From positions 22,003 to 86,002 of the forward strand of contig NZ_FNCT01000021.1 of the NCBI RefSeq assembly GCF_900100495.1: a DNA stretch of 64,000 nt, given 5' to 3'. Position 1 is the stretch's first letter. Each line of letters starts with the position of its first letter. Made by a program: the position numbers and the translations under genes. Under the pieces are notes generated by a model. It was not told the DNA's origin and made no database searches. It was given only the letters and a program-made list of their open reading frames with translations. The stretch comes from Pseudomonas benzenivorans (lineage in GTDB: Bacteria > Pseudomonadota > Gammaproteobacteria > Pseudomonadales > Pseudomonadaceae). Shown in pieces: positions 17,727 through 25,920 of the stretch.

Positions 17727-18541
17727 ACCTGCTCGGCGATGTCTTCCACAGCCTCCGCTTCGAGCCGCACATCAGCGGGCAGAACAGTCGGGCGTTCGCC
17801 AGCTCATCGAGCAGCGCGCGATTCGCCTGAACGAGATGGGCCAGACGCCGCCTGGCCAAGGGGCAGAAGCTGGATCGACTGACCCTGGGGGCCGTGCGTT
17901 CGATTCCCTTTGGGGCGGCTTCCCGTCTGCTCGACAGCGTTCCGGGCCTTACCTCCTTTGCCAAGACGCCGGACAGTTTGGTTTCGTTGCGGGTGTGTTC
18001 TGCGTTTTTTATCTCTGGAACGGACTTTTCCCCAGGACAGGCGCGCCCTTTGGCTCAAGTTGCCCACAAAGACTGTGGAGCGAACTGTGGATAAGGTGGG
18101 CGTAGCGCGCTGGGGGCTTAGTCGCACGGCTTTGGGCGGGCTCTGATGGTTTTTTGACCAGATGTGTTTTCATCGTAAAAACAGCAGCTTAGTCGAGTTA
18201 TGCAAGGGCGCTTGAGTTGTCCACGACTGCTGTGGGCATTCCTGTTGATAACTAGGGTATGCCTTGCTCAAGCCCTGATCTGGCGGTGCTTGGCGTCGGT
18301 TGATCAGCATTTGATCAGCTCGCCAAACGACTGCCTGGAGGCACTCTCGACCAACGCGAGTCAAGAAATAATCATGCTATTTCAATCGCTTGGCCGGGTC
18401 GGCGGGGATCAGGCCGGTGACTTATCCCGAATTGCTGTGGAGCGAACTGTGGATAAGCTGCGCACGCTTGCGGCCAGGCCAGGCGGGACTAGGCCTGGCC
18501 CGGGCTGGGTGTTTTTTGCTCAGGCGGGTGGCGCTGGCCGG
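17727..18541. other. Gene-free stretch with a 23-bp direct repeat and a hairpin
   Basis: I find no convincing gene in these 815 bases. A perfect 23-bp direct repeat occurs at 18073-18095 and 18435-18457; each copy contains TGTGGATAA, the complement of a consensus DnaA box. A GGCCAGGCC/GGCCTGGCC hairpin lies at 18472-18500, followed within 20 bases by a run of six T on the plus strand. Short frames here do not resemble any family I recognise. The stretch may be debris at the edge of the efflux island. Confidence 0.5.
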
Positions 18542-19453
18542 TCAATCGCCCAGTGCGCTGATTCGCGTGGAGCGGCCGAGCAGTTGCAGGGCGCGGTCGG
18601 GATAGTCGGTGATCAGCGCGTGGGCGCCGAGGTCGAGCAGGCGGCGCATGGCCGGCTGTTCGTTGATGGTCCACAGCTGCACGTTGAGGCCGCGCGCCTG
18701 GGCGGTGCGCAGCAGGCTGTCGCTGGCGATCCGCAGGTCGTTGTGCCGTTCGGGGATCTGCAGCGCCTGGTAGGACGGCGACAGCAGGCTGCCCAGGCCC
18801 AGCCAGTCGAGCGCCACCAGCAGGCGCACCGAGGCGGGGCCGGCGGAGGTGGCGACCCCCGGGCACAGTTCGCGGAACAGCTGCAGGCTGCGCTCGTAGA
18901 AGCTGCCGACGATCACCAGGTCGCGCTGGCCGTTGTGCTCCAGGGCGTCGCACAGCAGCGCCTCCATGCCGGCGTCCGGCACCTTGATCTCGATGACCTT
19001 GGGGGTGTCCGGGAAGCGTTCGAGGACCTCGGCGAAGGCCGGGATGCGAATGCCCTGGCCGCGATAGGGGTGGCTCTCGCCGCCGTCGGCGGTCCAGCGG
19101 TAGCCGGCGTCCATGGCCTGCAACTGCTCGAGGGTCAGCGCGGCGACCGGTCCGCGGCCGTCGGTGGTGCGCTCCAGGCGACGGTCGTGGAACACCACAA
19201 GCTCGCCGTCGCTGGACAGCCGCAGGTCCATCTCCAGCATGTCCACGCCCAGGGCGCTGGCGCGCTCGAAGGCGAACAGGCTGTTTTCCGGCCACAGGCC
19301 GCGACCGCCGCGGTGGGCGATCACCAACGGCCGGTCGCCGAGCGCGGCGAGCACCGCCGGCTGTGGCGCCGGGCGGCTGGTCAGGGCCAGGGTCAGCAGG
19401 GCGACGGCGACCAGCAGCAGCGGGGCGAGGAGAAAGCGGGCAAGGCGCAGCAT
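18542..19453 (-). CDS. Glycerophosphodiester phosphodiesterase family protein
   Basis: The 303-residue protein has an N-terminal membrane anchor or signal (about 8-30) and a GDPD TIM barrel: IAHRGGRGLWPENS, EMDLRLSSDGELVVFHD and the C-terminal LITDYPD. The conserved His of HRG and the Glu/Asp metal ligands are present. It should hydrolyse glycerophosphodiesters to sn-glycerol 3-phosphate and an alcohol at the membrane or in the periplasm. I used the ATG at 19451-19453, preceded by GGAAG, rather than an upstream TTG. Confidence 0.88.
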   Translation of the reverse strand: MLRLARFLLAPLLLVAVALLTLALTSRPAPQPAVLAALGDRPLVIAHRGGRGLWPENSLFAFERASALGVDMLEMDLRLSSDGELVVFHDRRLERTTDGRGPVAALTLEQLQAMDAGYRWTADGGESHPYRGQGIRIPAFAEVLERFPDTPKVIEIKVPDAGMEALLCDALEHNGQRDLVIVGSFYERSLQLFRELCPGVATSAGPASVRLLVALDWLGLGSLLSPSYQALQIPERHNDLRIASDSLLRTAQARGLNVQLWTINEQPAMRRLLDLGAHALITDYPDRALQLLGRSTRISALGD

Positions 19454-19571
19454 GGGGGCTTCCAACTATTCAGGAACGGGGCACGGGCAACAGCCGGACT
19501 ATGACAAAGGATGCCGTGGCGGGCGAGAGGCGAATGGCGACATGCAGCACACCTTTGCAGACAGGACCGCC

Positions 19572-19687
19572 GTAGATCCTATGTTCATGTGCAAGCCTCG
19601 CAGGACCTAGGGGCGGCGGGGGCGCCTAGCCCATGGCCGCGATAGAGCGCGCTCGCAAAAAGCATCGCGGGCATGGCCCGCTCCTAC
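19572..19687. repeat. Intergenic repeat, long REP form
   Basis: The unit starts GTAGATCCTATGTTCA and ends with the common CGCGGGCATGGCCCGCTCCTAC core. A second full copy is at 37170-37293. Confidence 0.75.
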
Positions 19688-19716
19688 GAAACACGCTACC
19701 GCAGACCTTGCAGTTC

Positions 19717-19846
19717 GTAGGGTCGATTAGCCGCGCAGCGACGTAATCCGCCGCTTGCCGCGTAAAGTGTTATCTGCCGCGGTGGTGACGGCATGCCTTG
19801 CCAGTCGCGGTAAACGGCGGAAGCGCCTGCAGCGATTCCACCCTAC
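19717..19846. repeat. GTAGGGT...ACCCTAC palindromic repeat
   Basis: Outer arms GTAGGGTCGATTAGCCGC and GCGATTCCACCCTAC enclose a CGTAATCCGCCG/CGGCGGAAGCGCC interior. A close relative is at 41064-41190. Between this element and the hupE stop (19847-19933) I see nothing coding. Confidence 0.75.
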
Positions 19847-19933
19847 GGTTTGTGGTGTGGGTTAATTGCTGCGCGCGGTGCACCCGACGATGCCGCAGCC
19901 CTTGCAGGTGAACAGGGGCCCCTCCGGCGAGCC

Positions 19934-20506
19934 TCAGCCAGCCAGCAGGCAAGCGCCGCTCAGGGCTGATGCCGCGCCCGCCAGCCGCACCAGCGGCGCC
20001 GCGGCTTGCGGCAGCCCGTGCACCAGGGCGTAGCCGGCGGCGTGCAGAGCGGCGGTGGCGATGACAAAACCGCCGGCGTAGGCCCAGGGGCTGGCCTGGG
20101 CCGGCAGTTCCAGGCCATGGGCCAGGCCGTGGCTGAGGCCAAACAGGCCGGTCAACCCCAGGGCGATGGCCAACGGCAGGCGCGCCGCCACGGCCACCAG
20201 CAGGCCGAGGGCCAGCAGCGAACTGGCGATGGCGGTTTCCAGCAGCGGGAGCTGCACGCCACCGAAGCCGAACAGGCCGCCGAGCAGCATGCTGCCGACG
20301 AAACCCAGCGGCACCGCCCAGCGCGCCGCGCCGCTCTGCTGCGCGGCCCACAGGCCGACGGCGAGCATCGCCAGCAGGTGGTCGAGGCCCAGCAGCGGGT
20401 GGGCCAGACCGGACAGCAGCCCGGAATGGTCGTGGCCGGCGTGGGCGAAGGCCAGGGTCGGGCTGAGCAGCAGGGCGAGGGCGAACAGGGATTGGCGCAG
20501 GTTCAT
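19934..20506 (-). CDS. hupE: HupE/UreJ-family nickel/cobalt permease
   Basis: The 190-residue protein has a cleavable-looking leader ending LAFA, immediately followed by the histidine motif HAGHDH, and then the family signature HPLLGLDHLLAMLAVG with about six membrane segments. HupE/UreJ proteins import Ni2+ or Co2+ across the inner membrane. It is downstream of ureG on the same strand with a 41-bp gap and has AAGGAG before its ATG. The role is presumably nickel supply for urease. Confidence 0.88.
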   Translation of the reverse strand: MNLRQSLFALALLLSPTLAFAHAGHDHSGLLSGLAHPLLGLDHLLAMLAVGLWAAQQSGAARWAVPLGFVGSMLLGGLFGFGGVQLPLLETAIASSLLALGLLVAVAARLPLAIALGLTGLFGLSHGLAHGLELPAQASPWAYAGGFVIATAALHAAGYALVHGLPQAAAPLVRLAGAASALSGACLLAG

Positions 20507-20547
20507 GGTGGATCTCCTTGATTGGTCGTGAGGCGTCGCCCCCGCTC

Positions 20548-21162
20548 CTACGCGGCGCCGAGCATGCCGTGGCGTTCGATGAAGGCGATGATCTCGTCGA
20601 GACCCTGGCCGACCTTCTGGTTGCTGAAGACGAACGGCTTGTCGCCGCGCATCTTCCTGGTGTCGCGCTCCATCACCTCCAGCGAGGCGCCGACCAGCGG
20701 CGCCAGGTCGACCTTGTTGATCACCAGCAGGTCGGACTTGCAGATGCCCGGGCCGCCCTTGCGCGGCAGCTTGTCGCCGGCCGAGACGTCGATCACGTAG
20801 ATGGTCAGGTCGGAGAGTTCCGGGCTGAAGGTGGCCGAGAGGTTGTCGCCGCCGGATTCGACGATGATCAGCTCGAGGCCGGGGAAGCGCCGGTTGAGCT
20901 GGTCGACCGCCTCCAGGTTGATCGAGGCGTCCTCGCGGATCGCCGTGTGCGGGCAGCCGCCGGTCTCCACGCCGATGATCCGCTCCGGCGCCAGGGCCTG
21001 GTTGCGCACCAGGAACTGGGCGTCTTCCTGGGTGTAGATGTCATTGGTCACCACGGCCAGGTTGTAGCGCTCGCGCAGGGCCAGGCACAGCGCCAGGGTC
21101 AGGGCGGTCTTGCCGGACCCGACCGGACCGCCGATGCCGACGCGCAGGGGTTGGCTGTTCAT
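20548..21162 (-). CDS. ureG: Urease accessory GTPase UreG
   Basis: The 204-residue SIMIBI-class GTPase has P-loop GPVGSGKT (12-19), the nickel-binding CPH motif in GGCPHTAIRED, ESGGDNL and the NKxD guanine motif in INKVDLAP. It drives GTP-dependent delivery of nickel to the urease active site with UreD, UreE and UreF. Length and motifs are standard for the family. A repeat (21232-21299) separates it from ureF. Confidence 0.97.
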   Translation of the reverse strand: MNSQPLRVGIGGPVGSGKTALTLALCLALRERYNLAVVTNDIYTQEDAQFLVRNQALAPERIIGVETGGCPHTAIREDASINLEAVDQLNRRFPGLELIIVESGGDNLSATFSPELSDLTIYVIDVSAGDKLPRKGGPGICKSDLLVINKVDLAPLVGASLEVMERDTRKMRGDKPFVFSNQKVGQGLDEIIAFIERHGMLGAA

Positions 21163-21231
21163 CGCGTTGTTTCACTCCCATCTTCATCGGGTTGCCGGCC
21201 GGGATGTATCCCAGCCGACGCATGCTTTTTT

Positions 21232-21299
21232 GTAGGAGCGGGCCATGCCCGCGGAAAACCAATCGTGGGCCTGGAACTAGGCGTCGCCCCCGCTCCTAC
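21232..21299. repeat. REP-type palindrome overlapping the ureF stop codon
   Basis: GTAGGAGCGGGCCATGCCCGCG at the left is mirrored by CGCCCCCGCTCCTAC at the right. The right end includes the ureF stop codon. Confidence 0.8.
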
Positions 21300-21970
21300 G
21301 ATCTAAACAGCCGGCTGTACTGGCGCTCATGGGCCATGCTCGCCAGGGCCAGGCCGAAGGCGGCGCCGCCCCAGTGTTCGGCCGGCAGCGCGCTGGCCAG
21401 GCGCTGCGCCTGCTCGAGCCGCGGCAGCAGCGCCGAGGTCAGGCGCTGCGCGGCTTGCTGGCCGAGCGGCAGGGTCTTCATCAGCACCGCCAGCTGGTTT
21501 TCCAGCCAGCCCCACAGCCAGGCGGCCAGGGCGTCCTGCGGGGCGATCCGCCAGGTCCGTGCGGCCAGGGCCCAGGCCACGGCCAGGCCCGGCTCGGGCA
21601 GCGCGGCGAACAGCGCGCGCGACGCTTCGTCCAGCTCCGGAAGGCCGGCCAGCAGCTGCTCCAGGGAATAGCCCATCTGCCGGCTTTCCAGGCGCAGCTC
21701 GCGGCTTTCGCGACTGGCGCGCTGCTGCGCGGCGAGATCCTGCAGGCGCGTCCAGTCGCCGGCGGCCGCCGCCTCGCAATGGGCCAGCAGCAGCGGCGCC
21801 TCGAAGCGCGCCAGGTTCAGCAGCAGCTGATCGGCGATCCAGCGCTGGGCGCTGTCCGGGCTGTCGACCAGGCCCTGTTCGACCGCCAGCTCCAGTCCTT
21901 GTGAGTAGCTGTAGCCGCCGATCGGCAGCTGCGGGCTGGCCAGTCTCAATAAGGCCCAGGCCGAGTTCAC
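21296..21970 (-). CDS. ureF: Urease accessory protein UreF
   Basis: The 224-residue protein contains the family start SPQLPIGGYSYSQGLE, the central ESRQMGYSLEQLL and the C-terminal AHERQYSRLFRS. UreF binds UreD and UreG and controls GTP hydrolysis during nickel insertion. The start is a GTG at 21968-21970 that overlaps the ureE stop (GTGA), giving the usual length; the longer upstream frame is not coding. The stop codon lies inside a palindromic repeat. Confidence 0.94.
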   Translation of the reverse strand: MNSAWALLRLASPQLPIGGYSYSQGLELAVEQGLVDSPDSAQRWIADQLLLNLARFEAPLLLAHCEAAAAGDWTRLQDLAAQQRASRESRELRLESRQMGYSLEQLLAGLPELDEASRALFAALPEPGLAVAWALAARTWRIAPQDALAAWLWGWLENQLAVLMKTLPLGQQAAQRLTSALLPRLEQAQRLASALPAEHWGGAAFGLALASMAHERQYSRLFRS

Positions 21971-22467
21971 TTGCGCGCCCCGAACTGATGCAGGCGCGGC
22001 GCGTAGCTGAATTCGGCGTCGCCGGCGTGCGAGTGGTGGTGGCCGCCGCCATAGGCGCCGTGCTCTGGCTGGTAGGGCGCCTCGATCGCTTCGACCCGGG
22101 CACCGAGCTGTTCGAGCATGGCCTTGAGCACATAGTCGTCGGGCAGGCGCAGCCAGCCGTCGCCGAGTTGCAGGGCGACGTGGCGGTTGCCCAGGTGATA
22201 GGCGGCGCGCATCAGTTCGAAGGGGCTGGCGCAGGTGACGTGCAGCAGCTGTTCGGCGCGGGCGCAGACGCGAACGATGCGGCCGTCGTCGGCCTGCAGG
22301 CATTCGCCGTGGTGCAGCGGCGGCTGGCCGCGCTCGAGGAACAGGCCGACTTCCTCGCCCTGGGTGGTGAAGCAGCGCAGACGGCTCTTGCTGCGTGCTT
22401 CGAACGTCAGTTCGAGTTCGGCGTCCCAGTGCTGCTGGGCGGCGAGGCGTTGGTGGATCACCAGCAT
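21967..22467 (-). CDS. ureE: Urease accessory nickel metallochaperone UreE
   Basis: The 166-residue protein has an N-terminal peptide-binding domain, the GRIVRVCARAEQLLHV segment that starts the metal-binding domain, the HLGNRH nickel-site motif and a histidine-rich tail (HGAYGGGHHHSH). It stores and hands Ni2+ to UreG. It is the first gene of ureE-ureF-ureG-hupE and follows a sigma54-type promoter with two NtrC-like sites. The structural urease genes are not in this window. Confidence 0.95.
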   Translation of the reverse strand: MLVIHQRLAAQQHWDAELELTFEARSKSRLRCFTTQGEEVGLFLERGQPPLHHGECLQADDGRIVRVCARAEQLLHVTCASPFELMRAAYHLGNRHVALQLGDGWLRLPDDYVLKAMLEQLGARVEAIEAPYQPEHGAYGGGHHHSHAGDAEFSYAPRLHQFGARK

Positions 22468-22604
22468 GGGGCAGTTTCCGGCAGGTTAACGGGCATGCCG
22501 CGAGAGGCACCCCGAACGATGAAAGCCTTCGCGGCATGCCCGCCTCCCTCATCCGGCGCAAGGAGGTCGTCGCTGCGCGACTTTCACGCTAATGACGGGA
22601 ACAG

Positions 22605-22620
22605 AGCAAGGGGCTTGCCA
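22605..22620 (-). promoter_or_regulatory. sigma54 promoter for ureEFG-hupE
   Basis: Read on the minus strand, TGGCAAG-N4-TTGCT matches the -24/-12 consensus with one difference and GG-N10-GC spacing. It points at ureE, 138 bp away. Confidence 0.7.
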
Positions 22621-22648
22621 AGCCGGCGCAGCGCCGAACGGGGCGGCC

Positions 22649-22665
22649 TGCACCGGGTGGGTGGC
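22649..22665. promoter_or_regulatory. NtrC-like site, promoter-proximal
   Basis: TGCACC-N5-GGTGGC, two mismatches from the TGCACC-N5-GGTGCA dyad, about 30 bp upstream of the -24 element. Confidence 0.4.
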
Positions 22666-22714
22666 AGGAGTGGGGGCGTTGCTCGGGCTCTATTTGGTGC
22701 GCATCCGTTCGCAT

Positions 22715-22731
22715 TGCACTTGTTTGGTGCA
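22715..22731. promoter_or_regulatory. NtrC-like site, distal
   Basis: TGCACT-N5-GGTGCA, one mismatch from the consensus dyad, about 100 bp upstream of the urease accessory sigma54 promoter. Confidence 0.6.
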
Positions 22732-22866
22732 GCTTGCTCGCTGCGGCGTTGCGCGTCGCGCCCGGTCGAAATCCGCCGACCGCCCGCGTATGCTTGGCGG
22801 CCCCTCAAGCACGGCGTCTCCAGGGTATTCAGGGAGGCGTTGGACGGTTCTGGAGCGTGTCGATCT

Positions 22867-23763
22867 ATGCTGGTTGTTCAGGCGATTCTGCCGATCTTCG
22901 GGTTGATTGTGCTGGGCTACCTGCTCGGCTGGCGCCAGTGGCTCAGCGGCGAGTCGGCGGCGGGGCTGGCCAACATCACCTTCAAGCTGTTCATGCCGAC
23001 CCTGCTGTTCGCCGGCATCGCCAAGGCGCCCCTGGCCGACGGCCTGTCGCCGCTGCTGCTGCTGGCCTACTACCTGCCGGTGCTGCTGGTGTTCGGCCTG
23101 GTCAACCTGGTCGCCCATAGGCGGCGGGGTGCCCCGACGCCGTTGGGCCTGGCCGCGGCCTTCTCCAACAACGTGCTGGTCGGCATTCCGCTGGTGACCA
23201 GCCTGATGGGGCCGGCGGGGCTGGTCTACGTATTCGCCATCCTGGTGTTCCACAGCCTCACGCTGTTTTCCCTGCACAGCGTCTATGCCGCCCTGGGCGG
23301 CCAGGAGCGGGTCGATGGGCGGGCGCTGCTGAAGAACCTGGCCAACCCGATGATCATCGGCCTGCTGCTCGGCGCGCTGCTCAACTTGTCCGGGCTGCTC
23401 GTGCCGCAGCCGCTGTGGCGCATGGTCGAGTGGTTGGCCCAGGCGGCCTTGCCCTGCGCGCTGATCGTGCTGGGCGTCAGCCTGTCGCGCTATCGGCTGC
23501 GGCCCAGTCGCGGCGTGCTGGGCCTGGCGATGGCCAAGCTGCTGCTGTTTCCGGCCCTGGTCTGGTGGCTGAGCGGCCTGTTGCCGGGGCTCGGCGAGGC
23601 GGCGCGCAGTGTGCTGGTGCTGCTCGCCGCCTGCCCGAGCGGGGTCAATGTGCTGGCCTTCGCCAAGACCCCGGAAGACACTCGCAGCGTCAGCTCGGCA
23701 GTGTTCCTCTCCACCCTGCTGGCGGCGCTGACGCTGCCGCTGTGGATGTTGCTGGTGATCTGA
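22867..23763 (+). CDS. AEC-family transporter (auxin efflux carrier-like permease)
   Basis: The 298-residue membrane protein has two five-helix halves. It contains GYLLGWRQWL, ITFKLFMPTLLFAGIAKAPL and AAFSNNVLVGIPLV, matching Pfam Mem_trans. Such permeases move organic acids such as malate or malonate, or peptides; the substrate here is unknown. No strong ribosome-binding site is seen, only a GGAG about 12 bases upstream. It converges on the small secreted protein gene, with no gap between the stops. Confidence 0.88.
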   Translation: MLVVQAILPIFGLIVLGYLLGWRQWLSGESAAGLANITFKLFMPTLLFAGIAKAPLADGLSPLLLLAYYLPVLLVFGLVNLVAHRRRGAPTPLGLAAAFSNNVLVGIPLVTSLMGPAGLVYVFAILVFHSLTLFSLHSVYAALGGQERVDGRALLKNLANPMIIGLLLGALLNLSGLLVPQPLWRMVEWLAQAALPCALIVLGVSLSRYRLRPSRGVLGLAMAKLLLFPALVWWLSGLLPGLGEAARSVLVLLAACPSGVNVLAFAKTPEDTRSVSSAVFLSTLLAALTLPLWMLLVI

Positions 23764-24045
23764 CTAGCCGGCGCGGCGCTGCTCCAGCAGGCGCTCGGCG
23801 CCACCTTCGGCGATGCGCAGGCGTTGCTGGCCCGGGGTGCGCTGCGAGCCATTCTCGGCCATCCGCAAGCGCTGTTGCAGGGTGCGCTCGGCGCCGCTTT
23901 CAGCGACGTGGCGGTCCTGCGGCAGGACTTCTGGCTGGCTGTCCTTCACTTCGCCGAGCAGAGGCATCGGGTTGCTGCTCGGCAGCGCGAAGGCGTTGCT
24001 GGCGAACAGGCCCAGCAGCAGGCTGAGAGCGAGAGTGCGTTTCAT
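23764..24045 (-). CDS. Small secreted protein with AES/AENG repeats, function unknown
   Basis: The 93-residue product has a clear signal peptide (1-20, ending AFA) and GGAGGAG seven bases before the start. The mature chain repeats a short pattern: VAESGAERTLQQR, MAENGSQRTPGQQR and IAEGGAERLLEQR. It shares an SQPEVL-DR style segment with the secreted repeat protein at 14728-15267, suggesting the same loose family. It is transcribed away from the lipase gene. I do not recognise a named domain. Confidence 0.75.
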   Translation of the reverse strand: MKRTLALSLLLGLFASNAFALPSSNPMPLLGEVKDSQPEVLPQDRHVAESGAERTLQQRLRMAENGSQRTPGQQRLRIAEGGAERLLEQRRAG

Positions 24046-24281
24046 GATTGGCTCCTCCAGATGGGAATCAATGGCTACGGGAGGCAATACTAGGGACTTG
24101 GCGGCGAATAAGAAGTCGAGTGCCTCGATAGTGTCCATCGATCCCCTTGATGGTCGCAGGGTTGTGTTGAGATCGGCGTAGTTAGCCGATTTTTTCCTGT
24201 CTTTTGCCACATATTCCGTACTTGTCGGCAGTTCCGCCGAGCGTGCTGCTCCGCCCGTTTTTCGCACAGGGAAGCTCCGTC

Positions 24282-25202
24282 ATGTCGAACTCAAGCGCGC
24301 CGCGTTACCCCTTGGTCCTGGTGCCGGGCCTGCTCGGCTTCATCCGCCTGCTCGGTTATCCCTACTGGTTCGGCATAGTCGCGGCGCTGCGCCGACAGGG
24401 CGCCAAGGTCTTCCCGGTGCTGGTGTCCGCGGTGCATTCCAGCGAGGTGCGCGGCGAGCAGTTGCTCGAACGGATCGCCCAGGTGTTGCGTGAAACCGGC
24501 GCGGACAAGGTGCACCTGATCGGCCACAGTCAGGGCGCGCTAAGCGCCCGCTATGCCGCGGCGCTGAAACCCGAGTGGGTGGCCTCGGTGACCTCGGTGG
24601 CCGGGCCCAACCACGGCTCCGAGCTGGCCGACTTTCTCCAGCGTCTGGCGCCCCAGGGCAGCCTGCGCGAGCGGCTGCTGGCGCTGCTGATGCGCTGGGT
24701 GGCGCGCTGCATGGCCTGGCTGGAGACCGGCTATCGTGGCCCGCGTCTGCCCATCGACGTGGCCGCCGCGCAGCAGTCGCTGACCACCGCCGGTGTCGCC
24801 GCCTTCAACGCGCGCTACCCGCAAGGCCTGCCCACGACCTGGGGCGGCGAGGGCGCGGAGGAGGTCGATGGCGTGCGCTACTACTCCTGGTCCGGCACCC
24901 TGCAACCTGGCATCACCGATCGCGGCGGCAACCGCCTGGACGGGCCGAATCTGTTCTGTCGCCTGTTCGCCCGCAGCTTCCGCCGCGAGGCCGGGCACTG
25001 CGACGGCATGGTCGGGCGCTACAGCTCGCACCTGGGCAAGGTGATCGGCGACGACTTCCCGCTGGACCACTTCGACATCGTCAACCAGAGCTTCGGCCTG
25101 GTCGGCAAGGGCGCCGATCCGGTGGGCCTGTTCGTCGCGCACGCCCGGCGCCTGCGCGAGGCCGAGGATGCTGTTGCTGGACGCAGGCCGGCCTGCCGAT
25201 GA
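24282..25202 (+). CDS. Triacylglycerol lipase-like alpha/beta hydrolase, no signal peptide
   Basis: The 306-residue protein aligns with Pseudomonas family I lipases (LipA/LipC): the oxyanion segment YPLVLVPGLLGF, the nucleophile elbow GHSQG (Ser83), VTSVAGPNHGSELADFL, and DGMVGRYSSHLG with DHFDIVNQSFGL providing the likely catalytic Asp241 and His263. Unlike LipA it has no N-terminal secretion signal when started at the ATG with GGGAAG upstream, and no foldase (lif) gene follows. It may act inside the cell on esters or polyester oligomers; that is inference. Confidence 0.8.
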   Translation: MSNSSAPRYPLVLVPGLLGFIRLLGYPYWFGIVAALRRQGAKVFPVLVSAVHSSEVRGEQLLERIAQVLRETGADKVHLIGHSQGALSARYAAALKPEWVASVTSVAGPNHGSELADFLQRLAPQGSLRERLLALLMRWVARCMAWLETGYRGPRLPIDVAAAQQSLTTAGVAAFNARYPQGLPTTWGGEGAEEVDGVRYYSWSGTLQPGITDRGGNRLDGPNLFCRLFARSFRREAGHCDGMVGRYSSHLGKVIGDDFPLDHFDIVNQSFGLVGKGADPVGLFVAHARRLREAEDAVAGRRPACR

Positions 25203-25219
25203 GGCCGGCGCGTGGCTGG

Positions 25220-25292
25220 GTAGGGTGCGCCGTGCGCACCGCTGGCAAGGGGCGCTTGGTGCGCACGGCCTGGGCGGCCCCGCGCACCCTAC
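25220..25292. repeat. GTAGGGTGCGC palindromic repeat
   Basis: GTAGGGTGCGC (25220-25230) is inverted at 25282-25292. Related copies lie at 36410-36487 and 41238-41310. Confidence 0.8.
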
Positions 25293-25413
25293 CGGCGCAG
25301 TCGCCCCCAGCATCTGGCGGCGAAAGGCCCGTTCCGCCGCGGGTACAGGCCAGTTGGCATTATGCAATCTTCGACTAGTCTGACCAGATAACGACTAATT
25401 CGCCGAGATTTGC

Positions 25414-25920
25414 ATGCCTAGGGCCATACGGGTGTTCGTAAGGGCGGTGGACGCGCTGAACCGGGTCATCGGCCGCTTCGCCATGTACCTGATCTTCGCC
25501 ATGCTCGGCGTGTTGCTGTATTCCTCGATCAGCAAGACCTTCGCCGATCCGGCGCTCTGGACCCTGGAAACCGCGCAGTTCCTGATGGTCACCTATTTCC
25601 TCCTCGGCGGTGGCTATTCCATGCAGCTCGATGCCCATGTGCGCATGGACCTGCTGTACAGCCACTGGCAGCCGCGGACCCAGGCGATCATGGATGCCCT
25701 GACCGTGGGCTTCCTGATCTTCTACCTGGCGCTGCTCCTCTACGGCGGCATTTCCTCGACCCAGTACGCCCTGGAATACGGGGAAACCAGCTATTCCTCC
25801 TGGTCGCCGCGGATGGCGCCGATCAAGATCATCATGACCATCGGTGTGGCGCTGATGCTGCTGCAGGCGATCGCGACCTTCTTCAAGGACCTCGCTGCGG
25901 CACGCGGGGAGCAGCTGTAA
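25414..25920 (+). CDS. TRAP transporter small permease (DctQ family)
   Basis: The 168-residue protein has four hydrophobic helices and the family features ETAQFLMVTYFLLGGGYSMQLDAHVRMDLL. DctQ subunits bind the large DctM permease in the inner membrane of tripartite Na+- or H+-coupled carboxylate importers. Its stop overlaps the DctM start by one base (TAATG). It is the first of a transporter set followed by catabolic genes. Confidence 0.92.
   Translation: MPRAIRVFVRAVDALNRVIGRFAMYLIFAMLGVLLYSSISKTFADPALWTLETAQFLMVTYFLLGGGYSMQLDAHVRMDLLYSHWQPRTQAIMDALTVGFLIFYLALLLYGGISSTQYALEYGETSYSSWSPRMAPIKIIMTIGVALMLLQAIATFFKDLAAARGEQL

Noticed and set aside
18086..18456. Two TTATCCACA sequences as a replication origin
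   Set aside because: Both belong to one 23-bp direct repeat; there is no cluster of boxes, no AT-rich unwinding region and no dnaA or rep gene nearby.
19862..19933. A cysteine-containing extension in frame after the hupE stop
   Set aside because: It reads CKGCGIVGC, but it has no start or ribosome-binding site and overlaps sequence resembling the GTGC/GCGC palindromic repeats.
25345..25380. A possible sigma54 promoter before the TRAP operon (TTGGCAT...GCAA)
   Set aside because: The GG to GC spacing is six bases instead of ten.
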